20,958 bases of DNA from Mobilitalea sp. (GCA_029974875.1 JARKQP010000142.1:1-20958); one strand, 5' to 3'. Counted from the stretch's first letter, positions 7,142 through 13,722 are shown. Notes: a model not told the origin generated them from the sequence alone. Numbers and translations are program-made.

Positions 7142-7372
7142 ATGAAGGAATTAGTCGAAGTAATCGCTAAATCACTCGTTGATCATCCCGATGAGGTTGT
7201 AGTTACGGAAAAGGAAACCGATAAGGCAATTGTTGTGGAATTAAAAGTCGCTTCTGAGGATATGGGGAAGGTAATCGGCAAACAAGGCCGTATTGCAAAA
7301 TCCATTCGTACCGTTGTTAAAGCAGCTGCAACAAAGGATGATAAAAAGGTAATAGTTGAGATTTTACAATAA
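7142..7372 (+). CDS. khpA: KhpA-type KH-domain RNA-binding protein (YlqC)
   Basis: 76 residues from the ATG at 7142. An ATG at 7136 is in frame, but it is only 2 nt from the GGAGG at 7129-7133, while 7142 has a normal 8-nt gap and gives the usual family start M-K-E-L-V-E. A single KH fold with the G-K-Q-G-R loop (V-I-G-K-Q-G-R-I-A-K-S-I-R-T-V) binds RNA. KhpA forms a dimer, often with KhpB/Jag, and affects cell shape and gene expression in other Firmicutes. The position between rpsP and rimM is the conserved one. A 342-bp gap follows before rimM. Confidence 0.95.
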   Translation: MKELVEVIAKSLVDHPDEVVVTEKETDKAIVVELKVASEDMGKVIGKQGRIAKSIRTVVKAAATKDDKKVIVEILQ

Positions 7373-7480
7373 GTAAATGCAACTGCAAAGTTTCCTTTAC
7401 AGGATCAAGGAAGCTGTCTGTTATGTTCCATGAGAATTTATTTTCCTAATGGCATAGTAGAGAGCTTCTTTTTTCTAATT

Positions 7481-7624
7481 CAATCGCCATAGCCTGAAAA
7501 GTGAAGGCTTTCTATAGTTGACGAAGTCAATTGCCACAGTCTGAAAGGTGAAGGCTTCTTGTAGTAATTGACAAAGTCAGTTGCCACAGTCTGAAAGCTA
7601 AAGATTTCTTATAGTAATTGACGT
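7481..7624 (+). repeat. Three tandem 47-50-bp repeats between khpA and rimM
   Basis: Copies run 7481-7527, 7528-7577 and 7578-7624. Each starts CARTYGCCAYAG, continues YCTGAAA, then a GAAGGCTT-like element, then TATAGT/TAGTAATTGAC. Copies 2 and 3 share the 15-mer TTGCCACAGTCTGAA. A decayed fragment (GGCATAG ... AGAGCTTCT) lies just upstream at about 7451-7480. The array fills most of the 342-bp gap in an otherwise compact cluster (7373-7714). I find no RNA gene, open frame or clear terminator there; TTGGAA (7624) with TAGAAT (7648) is a weak promoter candidate for rimM. Confidence 0.85.
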
Positions 7625-7714
7625 TGGAAAAAGGATTTTCATGTGGATAGAATATAACAGTGCAAGGACTGAGAAGATAGAAGATAGGATATTAAGGCAG
7701 AATGGAGAATTTGT

Positions 7715-8305
7715 ATGGATAATTATTTGAGAGTGGGCGTGATATCAACTACCCATGGAATTAAGGGTGAGGTAAAGGTATACCCGACCACGGATGATTT
7801 AAACCGTTTTAAGGAATTAAAAACCGTATTCCTGGATTTGGGGAAAGAATCCAATTCCAAGCAAAAGGGATTAAATACCAGGGAGAACGAACCCAATTCC
7901 AGGCGGGATGAATTCAATCCCCAAGGAAATGAGCTCATTTCTTTGGAAATAGAGGGTGTTAAATTTTTTAAGCAGATGGCTATTTTAAAGTTTAAAGGGC
8001 TTGACGATATCAATGACGTGGAGAAATACCGGGGAAAGGACTTGCTTGTAAACAGGGAGAACGCAGTTAAGCTGGAAGAAGGAGAATATTTCATCTATGA
8101 CCTGATTGGTTCCGAGGTAATCACAGACGAGGGTGAAACGCTGGGCTCCTTGGCTGAAATCATGGCAACTGGAGCGAATGATGTCTATGTCGTCAAAACA
8201 AAGGAAGGAAAAGAGCTCTTAATTCCTTCTATTAAAGAATGTATCCTGGATGTGGATGTTGAACATAAGAAGATCACGGTACATTTATTAAATGGTTTAA
8301 GATAG
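7715..8305 (+). CDS. rimM: Ribosome maturation factor RimM with a repeat insertion
   Basis: 196 residues; the family is usually about 165-175. RimM binds S19 and the 30S head and helps late 16S rRNA processing. N-terminal beta-barrel: [17 protein letters not shown] (7-23). C-terminal PRC-barrel: [13 protein letters not shown] followed by N-D-V-Y-V-V and [11 protein letters not shown]. The extra length is an insert at residues 45-72 made of four 7-residue repeats, in a loop of the first domain before [11 protein letters not shown]. The rest of the protein looks intact, so it is probably functional. trmD begins 18 bp after the stop, the usual rimM-trmD pair. The start has GGAGA upstream. Confidence 0.95.
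   Translation: MDNYLRVGVISTTHGIKGEVKVYPTTDDLNRFKELKTVFLDLGKESNSKQKGLNTRENEPNSRRDEFNPQGNELISLEIEGVKFFKQMAILKFKGLDDINDVEKYRGKDLLVNRENAVKLEEGEYFIYDLIGSEVITDEGETLGSLAEIMATGANDVYVVKTKEGKELLIPSIKECILDVDVEHKKITVHLLNGLR
7847..7930 (+). repeat. 21-bp (7-residue) tandem repeats inside rimM
   Basis: Four in-frame copies encode x-x-N-x-x-x-x heptads: [21 protein letters not shown] and EFNPQGN. Asn is fixed at position 3, and Glu starts three of the four. At DNA level the pattern is GAA-nnn-AAT-nCC. The 28 residues account for most of the excess length of this RimM. Confidence 0.85.
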
Positions 8306-8323
8306 GGCAGATTGGAGAGAATT

Positions 8324-9262
8324 ATGAATTTTCATGTACTGACACTCTTTCCGGAGATGATTCAGCAGGGACTGAATACAAGCATCACAGGAAGAGCCAT
8401 CGATAAGGGACTGATCTCCGTTAATACGGTAAATATCAGGGATTTCAGTGAGGATAAGCATAAGAGGGTGGATGACTATCCCTACGGCGGAGGTGCCGGA
8501 ATGGTAATTCAGGCGGAACCGGTATACAAGGCCTATGGATATCTGGCTAACCATATCAAAATCTCAAAGGAAGATAAATCCCTTGAAGGAGACCATATCT
8601 TTGAAGAAGATAATATCCTTAAAGAAGATAATATCTTTGAAGAAAATAATATCCTTGAAGAAGATAAAGTTCCAGGGGAAAGTGAAGTTCCAGAAGACGG
8701 TAACTTCTCAGAAGAAGGTAACATCCACAAAGTAAGTTATGCCTCTTACAAAAAGCCCCGTGTAATTTACGTAACACCCCAGGGCAGTGTCTTTAACCAA
8801 AGCCTGGCCCAGGAGCTGGCACAGGAAGAGGATCTGATCTTCTTATGTGGGCATTATGAGGGAATCGATGAGCGCGCCCTTGATTTGATTGTTACAGATA
8901 ACATCTCCATCGGGGATTACGTCCTCACAGGAGGAGAGCTTCCTGTCATGGTCATGATCGATGCCATCTCCAGATTGGTACCTGGGGTACTTGGCAATGA
9001 CGTATCCTCGGAATTTGAATCCCTGCATGGAAATTTATTGGAATATCCCCAATATACAAGGCCGGAGACATTTATGGGAATGAAGGTGCCGGAGGTTCTC
9101 TTATCAGGGCATCACGCCAATATTGATGCCTGGAGGCGGGAGCAGTCCATCCTCAGAACCTACGAACGCCGTCCGGATCTTCTAGAAAAAGCGGATTTAA
9201 CAGAAGAAGAAGGGGAATTCCTGACAAGGCTTATTTTTCAAAAGAATTATGAGGTATATTAA
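8324..9262 (+). CDS. trmD: tRNA (guanine-N1)-methyltransferase TrmD with a repeat insertion
   Basis: 312 residues from the ATG at 8324 (GGAGAGA upstream; a TTG at 8312 in frame is not needed). The protein starts with the family's [12 protein letters not shown]. TrmD methylates G37 of tRNA with S-adenosylmethionine, preventing +1 frameshifts. Motifs: [11 protein letters not shown] (50-60), [10 protein letters not shown] (175-184) and the trefoil-knot segment [11 protein letters not shown] (197-207). Typical length is about 240-250. The surplus is a 54-residue acidic insert (82-135) of nine 6-residue repeats, between the helix after P-V-Y-K-A-Y and the strand R-V-I-Y-V-T-P-Q-G. Catalytic motifs on both sides are intact. 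Confidence 0.96.
   Translation: MNFHVLTLFPEMIQQGLNTSITGRAIDKGLISVNTVNIRDFSEDKHKRVDDYPYGGGAGMVIQAEPVYKAYGYLANHIKISKEDKSLEGDHIFEEDNILKEDNIFEENNILEEDKVPGESEVPEDGNFSEEGNIHKVSYASYKKPRVIYVTPQGSVFNQSLAQELAQEEDLIFLCGHYEGIDERALDLIVTDNISIGDYVLTGGELPVMVMIDAISRLVPGVLGNDVSSEFESLHGNLLEYPQYTRPETFMGMKVPEVLLSGHHANIDAWRREQSILRTYERRPDLLEKADLTEEEGEFLTRLIFQKNYEVY
8567..8728 (+). repeat. 18-bp (6-residue) tandem repeats inside trmD
   Basis: Nine consecutive in-frame hexads, e.g. [18 protein letters not shown], later decayed to GESEVP and EDGNFS. Pattern: acidic-acidic-D/N/G-N/K-I/V/F-small or hydrophobic. The central copies (about 8603-8674) are nearly identical at DNA level, with GAAGATAATATC recurring every 18 bp. 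That indicates recent duplication in the middle and older decay at the ends. Confidence 0.92.
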
Positions 9263-9271
9263 GAGGGTTTG

Positions 9272-9289
9272 TTATATTTGCAAATATAA
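9272..9289. repeat. Perfect 18-bp palindrome after trmD
   Basis: TTATATTTGCAAATATAA is identical to its reverse complement, with no spacer, 9 bp after the trmD stop. No T run follows, and a hairpin without a loop is unlikely to terminate transcription. It may be a protein-binding site or chance in AT-rich DNA. Confidence 0.6.
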
Positions 9290-9369
9290 GACTGAGAAAC
9301 AGATAATTTGAAATAACAGAACACCGGAGTTTTGAATTCTTAACAGAAAATCGAGTTTTTTCCCAATAT

Positions 9370-9403
9370 CTAGGTTGGATTTATCCTAGTTACATCGTAT
9401 AAT
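9370..9403 (+). promoter_or_regulatory. Predicted promoter and overlapping dyad of the antitoxin gene
   Basis: TTGGAT (9375-9380), 17 bp, TATAAT (9398-9403). The small dyad CTAGG (9370-9374) / CCTAG (9385-9389) flanks the -35, a typical place for an antitoxin to repress its own gene. Confidence 0.7.
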
Positions 9404-9430
9404 AGTATATATAGAAAGGATGGTGTGATT

Positions 9431-9673
9431 ATGAAAATAGATTTAAATAACCTGATATCAATTACAGAAGCAAATCAGAATTTTTCAAAGGTAGCTCGTA
9501 TGGTGGATGAAAATGGGGCAGCAGTGATTTTGAAAAATAATGCGCCAAGATACGTGATTATTGATTACAGTAAATTGCAGGAAGAGACAGTTGCCGATAA
9601 TGTGATGGTAGCGGAAGCCGCAACGAAGTATCTTACTAAGTATGCAGAAGCTTTCAAGGAATTGGCAAAATGA
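9431..9673 (+). CDS. Phd/YefM-family type II antitoxin
   Basis: 80 residues from the ATG at 9431. The GTG at 9425 in the same frame is only 4 nt from the AAAGGA site, so 9431 is preferred. The pattern I-S-I-T-E-A-N-Q-N-F-S-K-V-A-R-M-V-D-E-N-G-A-A-V-I-L-K-N-N-x-P-R-Y-V-I-I-D-Y is the Phd/YefM fold: an N-terminal DNA-binding dimer and a C-terminal toxin-binding tail (about 50-80). Such proteins bind their own operator and neutralise a cognate toxin. It has its own promoter, separate from trmD and rplS. No intact toxin gene lies downstream; only a 26-codon frame overlaps its stop, so it looks like an orphan antitoxin. Its insertion between trmD and rplS interrupts a widely conserved gene order. 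Confidence 0.88.
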   Translation: MKIDLNNLISITEANQNFSKVARMVDENGAAVILKNNAPRYVIIDYSKLQEETVADNVMVAEAATKYLTKYAEAFKELAK

Positions 9674-9750
9674 CGAAACTAATAAAAGAACAAATTCTAA
9701 TGCTGCAACCCATAGCAGCACCTGATAATGCTATAATAAAGCTTGAATAG
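9670..9750 (+). pseudogene. Possible remnant of a Doc/Fic-type toxin gene
   Basis: A 26-codon frame starts at an ATG overlapping the antitoxin stop (ATGA, 9670-9673), the usual translational coupling of antitoxin and toxin. Its beginning, M-T-K-L-I-K-E-Q-I-L-M-L, resembles the N-terminus of Doc (death-on-curing) toxins, which often read 'LTKEQIL.LH'. The similarity stops after about 13 residues and the frame ends at TAG; the Fic motif is absent. A 6-bp stem TGCTGC/GCAGCA (9701-9720) lies where similarity ends. I infer a deletion that removed the toxin body. The alternative is an unrelated short leader peptide. Confidence 0.4.
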
Positions 9751-9765
9751 ATTATAAAAAAGTAC

Positions 9766-9794
9766 TTGCATTCTATGTCACCTTATGTTAAAGT
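9766..9794 (+). promoter_or_regulatory. Predicted promoter of rplS
   Basis: TTGCAT (9766-9771), 17 bp, TAAAGT (9789-9794). Each box matches its consensus at four of six positions. It would give an 80-90 nt leader before rplS. Confidence 0.5.
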
Positions 9795-9799
9795 AAGTA

Positions 9800-9883
9800 G
9801 TTGTGAGATGGGATGATCCTCTGATGCATGGTAATTTTACCAAATCGTGTCAAGAACATCTAAATATGAATGGAGGTCACAAA
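9800..9883 (+). promoter_or_regulatory. Candidate rplS leader RNA
   Basis: The untranslated stretch before rplS contains a tight stem TGGTAA/TTACCA (9829-9842) and ends in TGGAGGTCAC before the ATG. Structured L19 leaders that may feed back on L19 synthesis are known in Firmicutes. I cannot confirm from sequence alone that this one belongs to that family. Confidence 0.25.
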
Positions 9884-10231
9884 ATGAACGATATTATCAG
9901 AAGCATTGAAGCTGAGCAGTTAAAGGCTGAGGTGGCAAGCTTTAACGTAGGCGATACTGTTAAGGTTTACGCTAAAGTAAAAGAGGGTAACCGTGAAAGA
10001 ATCCAGGTATTCGAAGGTACCGTACTGAAAAGACAGAACGGTGGCGCAAGAGAAACCTTTACTGTTAGAAAGAATTCCAACGGAATCGGTGTAGAGAAGA
10101 CTTGGCCGCTTCATAGTCCTAGTATTGAGAGGATTGAAGTAGTAAGACGCGGTAAGGTAAGAAGAGCTAAGCTGTTCTATTTACGTGGTAGAGTAGGTAA
10201 GAGAGCTAAGGTTAAAGAAGTAATCAGATAA
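9884..10231 (+). CDS. rplS: 50S ribosomal protein L19
   Basis: 115 residues, the standard length, from the ATG at 9884 behind TGGAGGTCAC. A GTG at 9803 is in frame but would add 27 non-homologous residues. Signature: [22 protein letters not shown] (about 21-42), then F-E-G-T-V and, at the C-terminus, [24 protein letters not shown]. It sits at the 30S-50S interface. It has its own promoter and is followed at once by a strong terminator, so it is probably an independent unit here. Confidence 0.98.
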   Translation: MNDIIRSIEAEQLKAEVASFNVGDTVKVYAKVKEGNRERIQVFEGTVLKRQNGGARETFTVRKNSNGIGVEKTWPLHSPSIERIEVVRRGKVRRAKLFYLRGRVGKRAKVKEVIR

Positions 10232-10238
10232 TACAACG

Positions 10239-10272
10239 AAGGGACAATACTTAAGCGATTGTCCCTTTTTTA
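10239..10272 (+). terminator. Rho-independent terminator after rplS
   Basis: AAGGGACAAT (10239-10248) pairs perfectly with ATTGTCCCTT (10258-10267) over a 9-nt loop, and the 3' side runs into TTTTTTT. This is the clearest terminator in the window. Confidence 0.95.
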
Positions 10273-10319
10273 ACATGTAAATGCGCTAATTTGTTAATAT
10301 GAGAATTTAAATCAAATGG

Positions 10320-10940
10320 ATGAAGGAAGGGAAGAAATTGGCGAAAAGAGTGGAATTTGATTTTGACCAGGAGGGAAAGAGATCCTTTTGGAAAAAGGTT
10401 CTTAAGGAAATATTGATTTGGGGTCTCCAAATTGCTGCGGTTATCTTCCTGGCATATTTCATCATATATTATGCTCTTGAAAAAACATCAATGGTAGGAG
10501 TCTCCATGGAAACTACCCTAAATGACGGGGATGAGATCATCATCAATAAGCTAACCTACCGCATTACGGATCCGAGGCGCTTTGACGTGGTCATATTTAA
10601 GCAAAGCGGCAAGGAGCATAGTTATTATGACATTAAGCGGATTATCGGGTTGCCCGGTGAGAAGCTTCAGATAGAAAACGGCAAGATATACATCGACGGG
10701 GAAGTGATGGAGGATATCATCAATGCGGATGAGATGAATAATTATGGTCTGGCAGATGAGGAAATCACCCTTGAGGAGAATGAATATTTTGTTCTTGGAG
10801 ATAATCGTAACAACAGTGAGGATAGCAGGTTCGCCAGCGTGGGAACAGTCCGCAGGGAGGAAATGATCGGGAAGGCATTTATCCGGTTGAAGCCCTTTAA
10901 TTTTGTAAATAAGCTGAATTTGAAAAAAGAGTCAGAGTAA
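10320..10940 (+). CDS. lepB: Signal peptidase I
   Basis: 206 residues from the ATG at 10320. That ATG has no good ribosome-binding site, and a TTG at 10338 sits 7 nt after GGAAGG, giving 200 residues; either start is possible. One N-terminal membrane helix (about 32-51) anchors the enzyme with its active site outside. The catalytic Ser is in V-G-V-S-M-E-T-T-L (Ser62) and the Lys base in Y-D-I-K-R-I-I-G-L-P-G-E (Lys106). Box E, G-D-N-R-N-N-S-E-D-S-R, is complete. It removes signal peptides from exported proteins. It lies 21 bp before rbgA, in the common Clostridia order rplS-lepB-rbgA-rnhB. Confidence 0.96.
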   Translation: MKEGKKLAKRVEFDFDQEGKRSFWKKVLKEILIWGLQIAAVIFLAYFIIYYALEKTSMVGVSMETTLNDGDEIIINKLTYRITDPRRFDVVIFKQSGKEHSYYDIKRIIGLPGEKLQIENGKIYIDGEVMEDIINADEMNNYGLADEEITLEENEYFVLGDNRNNSEDSRFASVGTVRREEMIGKAFIRLKPFNFVNKLNLKKESE

Positions 10941-10961
10941 CTAGCGGGATGGAGGATTATA

Positions 10962-11882
10962 ATGCATTTTCAATGGTACCCAGGCCATATGGCCAAAGCA
11001 AAGAAAATGATGCAGGAGGATATGAAGCTGATTGATGTGGTAATCGAGCTGGTGGATGCCAGGATTCCCTATTCCAGTAAAAATCCCGATGTTGACGCAT
11101 TAGCGAAAAACAAGTCCAGGGTCATACTTTTAAATAAATCTGATATGGCAGATCCAAGATATAATAACGCCTGGAAGGAGTACTTTGAAAAGCAGGGCTA
11201 TTATGTTGCACTTGTAAACTCAAAAAGTGGGGCCGGTGTAAAGCAGGTCCAGGAAATAGTAAATAAAGCCTGCCAGGCTAAAATTGAACGGGACCGGCGC
11301 AGGGGTATCCTAAACAGGCCCGTCCGCGCAATGATCGTGGGCATTCCGAATGTAGGAAAGTCCACCTTTATCAATAGCTTTGTAGGAAAGGCTTCCACAA
11401 AAACAGGCAATAAGCCAGGTGTTACAAAGGGAAAGCAATGGATCCGTTTGAATAAATTTACGGAACTGCTGGATACCCCGGGTATTTTATGGCCAAAATT
11501 TGAGGATCAGCTGGTTGGACTCCGATTGGCCTTGATCGGTTCCATCAACGATAATATAATTGATACCACAAGCATGGCTTTGGAATTGATTCTGATCCTC
11601 GGCAAGTATTATCCGGAGGTTTTGGCAAACCGCTACGGAGTGGAAACACCAGCTACAATGGAGAACCAAAGCGATGCCCTGGAATTATTGCAGGCAATTG
11701 CAATGAAGCGCTCCTGCCTGCTAAAAGGCGGAACGCCGGATGTTGACCGTGCCGCAGCTTTTGTAATTGATGATTTTAGAAGTATAAAGCTGGGAAATAT
11801 CACACTTGAGTTCCCGGTGATTCCAGTACAGGTGGAGACTTGTGAGGTGGAAGAAACTCTCATAGAAAAGCAAAACCGATAG
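10962..11882 (+). CDS. rbgA: Ribosome biogenesis GTPase RbgA (YlqF)
   Basis: 306 residues, a little longer than Bacillus RbgA (about 282). It is a circularly permuted GTPase: N-K-S-D (58-61) comes before the P-loop G-I-P-N-V-G-K-S-T (127-135), followed by T155 of the switch region and D-T-P-G (171-174). The N-terminus W-Y-P-G-H-M-A-K-A is the family signature. It helps late assembly of the 50S subunit. The C-terminal domain (about 200-290) binds rRNA. A clear GGAGG precedes the ATG. rnhB starts 11 bp downstream, so they are co-transcribed. Confidence 0.96.
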   Translation: MHFQWYPGHMAKAKKMMQEDMKLIDVVIELVDARIPYSSKNPDVDALAKNKSRVILLNKSDMADPRYNNAWKEYFEKQGYYVALVNSKSGAGVKQVQEIVNKACQAKIERDRRRGILNRPVRAMIVGIPNVGKSTFINSFVGKASTKTGNKPGVTKGKQWIRLNKFTELLDTPGILWPKFEDQLVGLRLALIGSINDNIIDTTSMALELILILGKYYPEVLANRYGVETPATMENQSDALELLQAIAMKRSCLLKGGTPDVDRAAAFVIDDFRSIKLGNITLEFPVIPVQVETCEVEETLIEKQNR

Positions 11883-11893
11883 GAGAATCTACA

Positions 11894-12679
11894 ATGGATG
11901 AAGAAAGAAAGGAACCGGTTGTACCAAAGAAAATTGCAGAAGTAAAATTAGAATTCATGCAGGCGAAGGACGAAGCTATCCCGGCCCTGCTCACAAAGTA
12001 CAGCGGGGACGAACGAAGCGGGGTCATTACCATCTGCAACCAATACCGCAATAAAATATGGACACTCCAAAAGGAAATGGAGCGTCTTGCTGAAATGAGA
12101 AAATTTGAGAATAAGTACAGCGATTACCAGTATATCTGCGGAATTGATGAGGTAGGAAGGGGACCCTTTTCCGGTCCGGTTGTAGCTGCTGCCGTTATTT
12201 TACCAAAGGACTGTAATATCCTGTACATAAACGACTCCAAGCAGCTGTCAGAAAAGAAAAGGGAAGAGCTGTATGATGAGATCATCCGGGAGGCGGTTGC
12301 ATTTGGGGTTGGAAGCGTCCCCCCGAACAAGATTGATGAGATGAACATCCTTCAGGCAACCTATGAAGCGATGCGGGGGGCCATTGGAAACCTGTCCGTT
12401 AAGCCAGACATACTGTTAAATGATGCCGTAACGATCCCGGGCATTAACATAAAACAGGTTCCCATTATTAAGGGGGATGCACAAAGCATTTCCATTGCGG
12501 CAGCCAGTATCGTAGCTAAAGTAACAAGGGACCGCATGATGATTGCCTATGACAGGGTGTTTCCCGGCTATGATTTTGCAAGCAATAAAGGCTATGGCTC
12601 AGCAAAGCACATTGAGGCAATTAAAAAGCTGGGGCCGACACCGATACATAGAATGAGCTTTATTACGAATTTTATATAA
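11894..12679 (+). CDS. rnhB: Ribonuclease HII
   Basis: 261 residues. It cleaves RNA in RNA/DNA hybrids and at single ribonucleotides embedded in DNA. Core motif G-I-D-E-V-G-R-G-P (83-91) supplies the Asp-Glu pair; further acidic residues are D177 in L-L-N-D-A and D213 in V-T-R-D-R-M. The motif K-G-D-A-Q-S-I-S-I-A-A-A-S-I-V-A-K-V is intact. The first ~75 residues form the helical N-terminal extension seen in Firmicute RNase HII. GGAGA lies before the ATG. A 288-bp non-coding or uncertain stretch follows. Confidence 0.97.
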   Translation: MDEERKEPVVPKKIAEVKLEFMQAKDEAIPALLTKYSGDERSGVITICNQYRNKIWTLQKEMERLAEMRKFENKYSDYQYICGIDEVGRGPFSGPVVAAAVILPKDCNILYINDSKQLSEKKREELYDEIIREAVAFGVGSVPPNKIDEMNILQATYEAMRGAIGNLSVKPDILLNDAVTIPGINIKQVPIIKGDAQSISIAAASIVAKVTRDRMMIAYDRVFPGYDFASNKGYGSAKHIEAIKKLGPTPIHRMSFITNFI

Positions 12680-12977
12680 CACAGGTAACCATAGCCTGAT
12701 AGGATAACATATAGGAAGCATTGCCGGGATTGGTATCAATTCTTTTCAGATATGGAGAAATTCTAACTTCACACTGGAAGAACGCAAAAGCAGCGTTCTT
12801 CTCACCGAATTGATAGTACTGCTGCCTAATGAAGAATGACGTAAAGGTTGAATGAAATAAAAATTTTGGACGAAGGAGGGAGCGGACCCATTCCAGCATT
12901 TTCATGGCGATTTGTGCGGTATAGGGGCAATGTCCATCATTGAGGGCAATGTCCGTAATGATGGGCAATGCCCTCAA
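12672..12977 (-). CDS. Uncertain open frame of unknown function, minus strand
   Basis: A 101-codon frame that fills the gap between rnhB and the FlhB-like gene, on the opposite strand to everything else. I do not recognise a domain. An internal ATG (position 12904-12902 on this strand) would give about 76 residues, beginning M-K-M-L-E-W-V-R-S-L-L-R-P-K-F. On the + strand the same region shows an AAGGAGG at 12873-12879 with no start codon after it and an 8-bp hairpin AAGAACGC/GCGTTCTT (12778-12800). It may be a spurious frame over a dispersed repeat or a decayed gene. It is listed so the stretch is not blank. Confidence 0.2.
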   Translation of the reverse strand: MRALPIITDIALNDGHCPYTAQIAMKMLEWVRSLLRPKFLFHSTFTSFFIRQQYYQFGEKNAAFAFFQCEVRISPYLKRIDTNPGNASYMLSYQAMVTCVI

Positions 12978-12987
12978 TGATGGACAT
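12927..12987 (+). repeat. 19-bp tandem repeat forming a large inverted repeat at the start of the FlhB-like gene
   Basis: GCAATG recurs at 12927, 12946 and 12965, marking three 19-bp units. Units 1 and 3 carry opposite-sense inner sequence, so ATGTCCATCATTGAGGGCA (12930-12948) and TGCCCTCAATGATGGACAT (12969-12987) are perfect 19-bp inverted repeats with a 20-nt spacer. The 3' arm covers several in-frame ATG codons of the next gene. Confidence 0.9.
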
Positions 12988-13375
12988 GGACATAATTATG
13001 GATGATAAGGAGTACTATAAGAATAATTATAAAGAGAAGCATAAAGCGAACCCTACGGACAGAAATAGCGGCAGGGTAGCGCAGAACCAAGGAAATACCC
13101 AGGAGCCGAAGCAGAAAACTGCCGTAGCGCTTGCCTACGATCCTGAGGATGCGGCACCAAAGGTCATTGCTTCAGGCAAGGGCTTTCTCGCTGATAGGAT
13201 TATTGAAAGAGCGAAGGATCAGGATATTCCCCTGCACCAGGATGAGAAGCTGGCCCATTCCTTGTCCAAAATAGAGATCGGCGATATGATCCCGCCGGAG
13301 CTGTATGAGATAGTAGCAGAGGTTCTTCTCTTTGTAGACAAGATGGACCGTATCAAGAATAAGGTGATCAAATGA
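12968..13375 (+). CDS. FlhB-like C-terminal-domain protein (YlqH/FlhX type)
   Basis: Up to 135 residues. Residues about 50-135 (T-A-V-A-L-A-Y-D-P-E-D-A-A-P-K-V-I-A-S-G-K-G ... P-L-H-Q-D-E-K-L-A-H-S-L) match the cytoplasmic domain of FlhB/EscU export-gate proteins. The N-P-T-H autocleavage motif is absent (N-P-T-D at about 23-26 is outside the domain), and there is no membrane part. Stand-alone proteins of this kind (YlqH in Bacillus) occur next to rnhB; their role is unclear. The start is uncertain: ATGs at 12968, 12977, 12980, 12986 and 12998 are all in frame, none has a good ribosome-binding site, and all but the last lie at or within the hairpin. The gene overlaps yraN by ATGA. Confidence 0.8.
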   Translation: MPSMMDMDIIMDDKEYYKNNYKEKHKANPTDRNSGRVAQNQGNTQEPKQKTAVALAYDPEDAAPKVIASGKGFLADRIIERAKDQDIPLHQDEKLAHSLSKIEIGDMIPPELYEIVAEVLLFVDKMDRIKNKVIK

Positions 13376-13722
13376 ATACAAGAGAGGTTGGGACAAATTT
13401 TGAACAAATGGCAGCGGATTTCCTGATTAAAAATGGCTACCGGCTGCTGGAACGGAATTTCCGCTGCAGGCTGGGTGAGATTGACCTGATTGCAAGGGAC
13501 GGCGATTACCTTTGCTTTATCGAGGTCAAATACCGCTCCAGCACCAAAAAGGGCTTTCCGGCAGAAGCAATCAACTATAAAAAGATACACCGGATTACCC
13601 AGACAGCCCAGTTTTACATGCTGTCACATAAGCTCCCCGAAGCTACTCCCTGCCGTTTTGACGCTATTATAATTCTTGATAAGGATATTTCCTTAATAAA
13701 AGCTGCGTTTGACGGGGTATAA
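13372..13722 (+). CDS. yraN: YraN/UPF0102 family endonuclease-like protein
   Basis: 116 residues. It shows the family pattern: G-x-x-x-E-x-x-A-x-x-F-L (7-18), N-G-Y-R-L-L-E-R-N-F-R (21-31), G-E-I-D-L-I-A (35-41), F-I-E-V-K-Y-R (49-55) and K-x-x-R-I-T-Q-T-A. The D...E-V-K arrangement is that of restriction-endonuclease-like (Holliday-resolvase-like) folds, but a biochemical role has not been firmly established. It is translationally coupled to the preceding gene (4-bp overlap). Its stop codon lies inside an 11-bp inverted repeat (13716-13741). Confidence 0.93.
   Translation: MNTREVGTNFEQMAADFLIKNGYRLLERNFRCRLGEIDLIARDGDYLCFIEVKYRSSTKKGFPAEAINYKKIHRITQTAQFYMLSHKLPEATPCRFDAIIILDKDISLIKAAFDGV

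Noticed and set aside
7481..7624. CRISPR array with three repeats
   Set aside because: The whole 47-50-bp unit is repeated, including the part that would be spacer.
8535..8735. Second + strand frame within trmD with K-K-I-I-S-L repeats
   Set aside because: It is the shifted reading of the 18-bp array; the trmD frame is clearly the real one.
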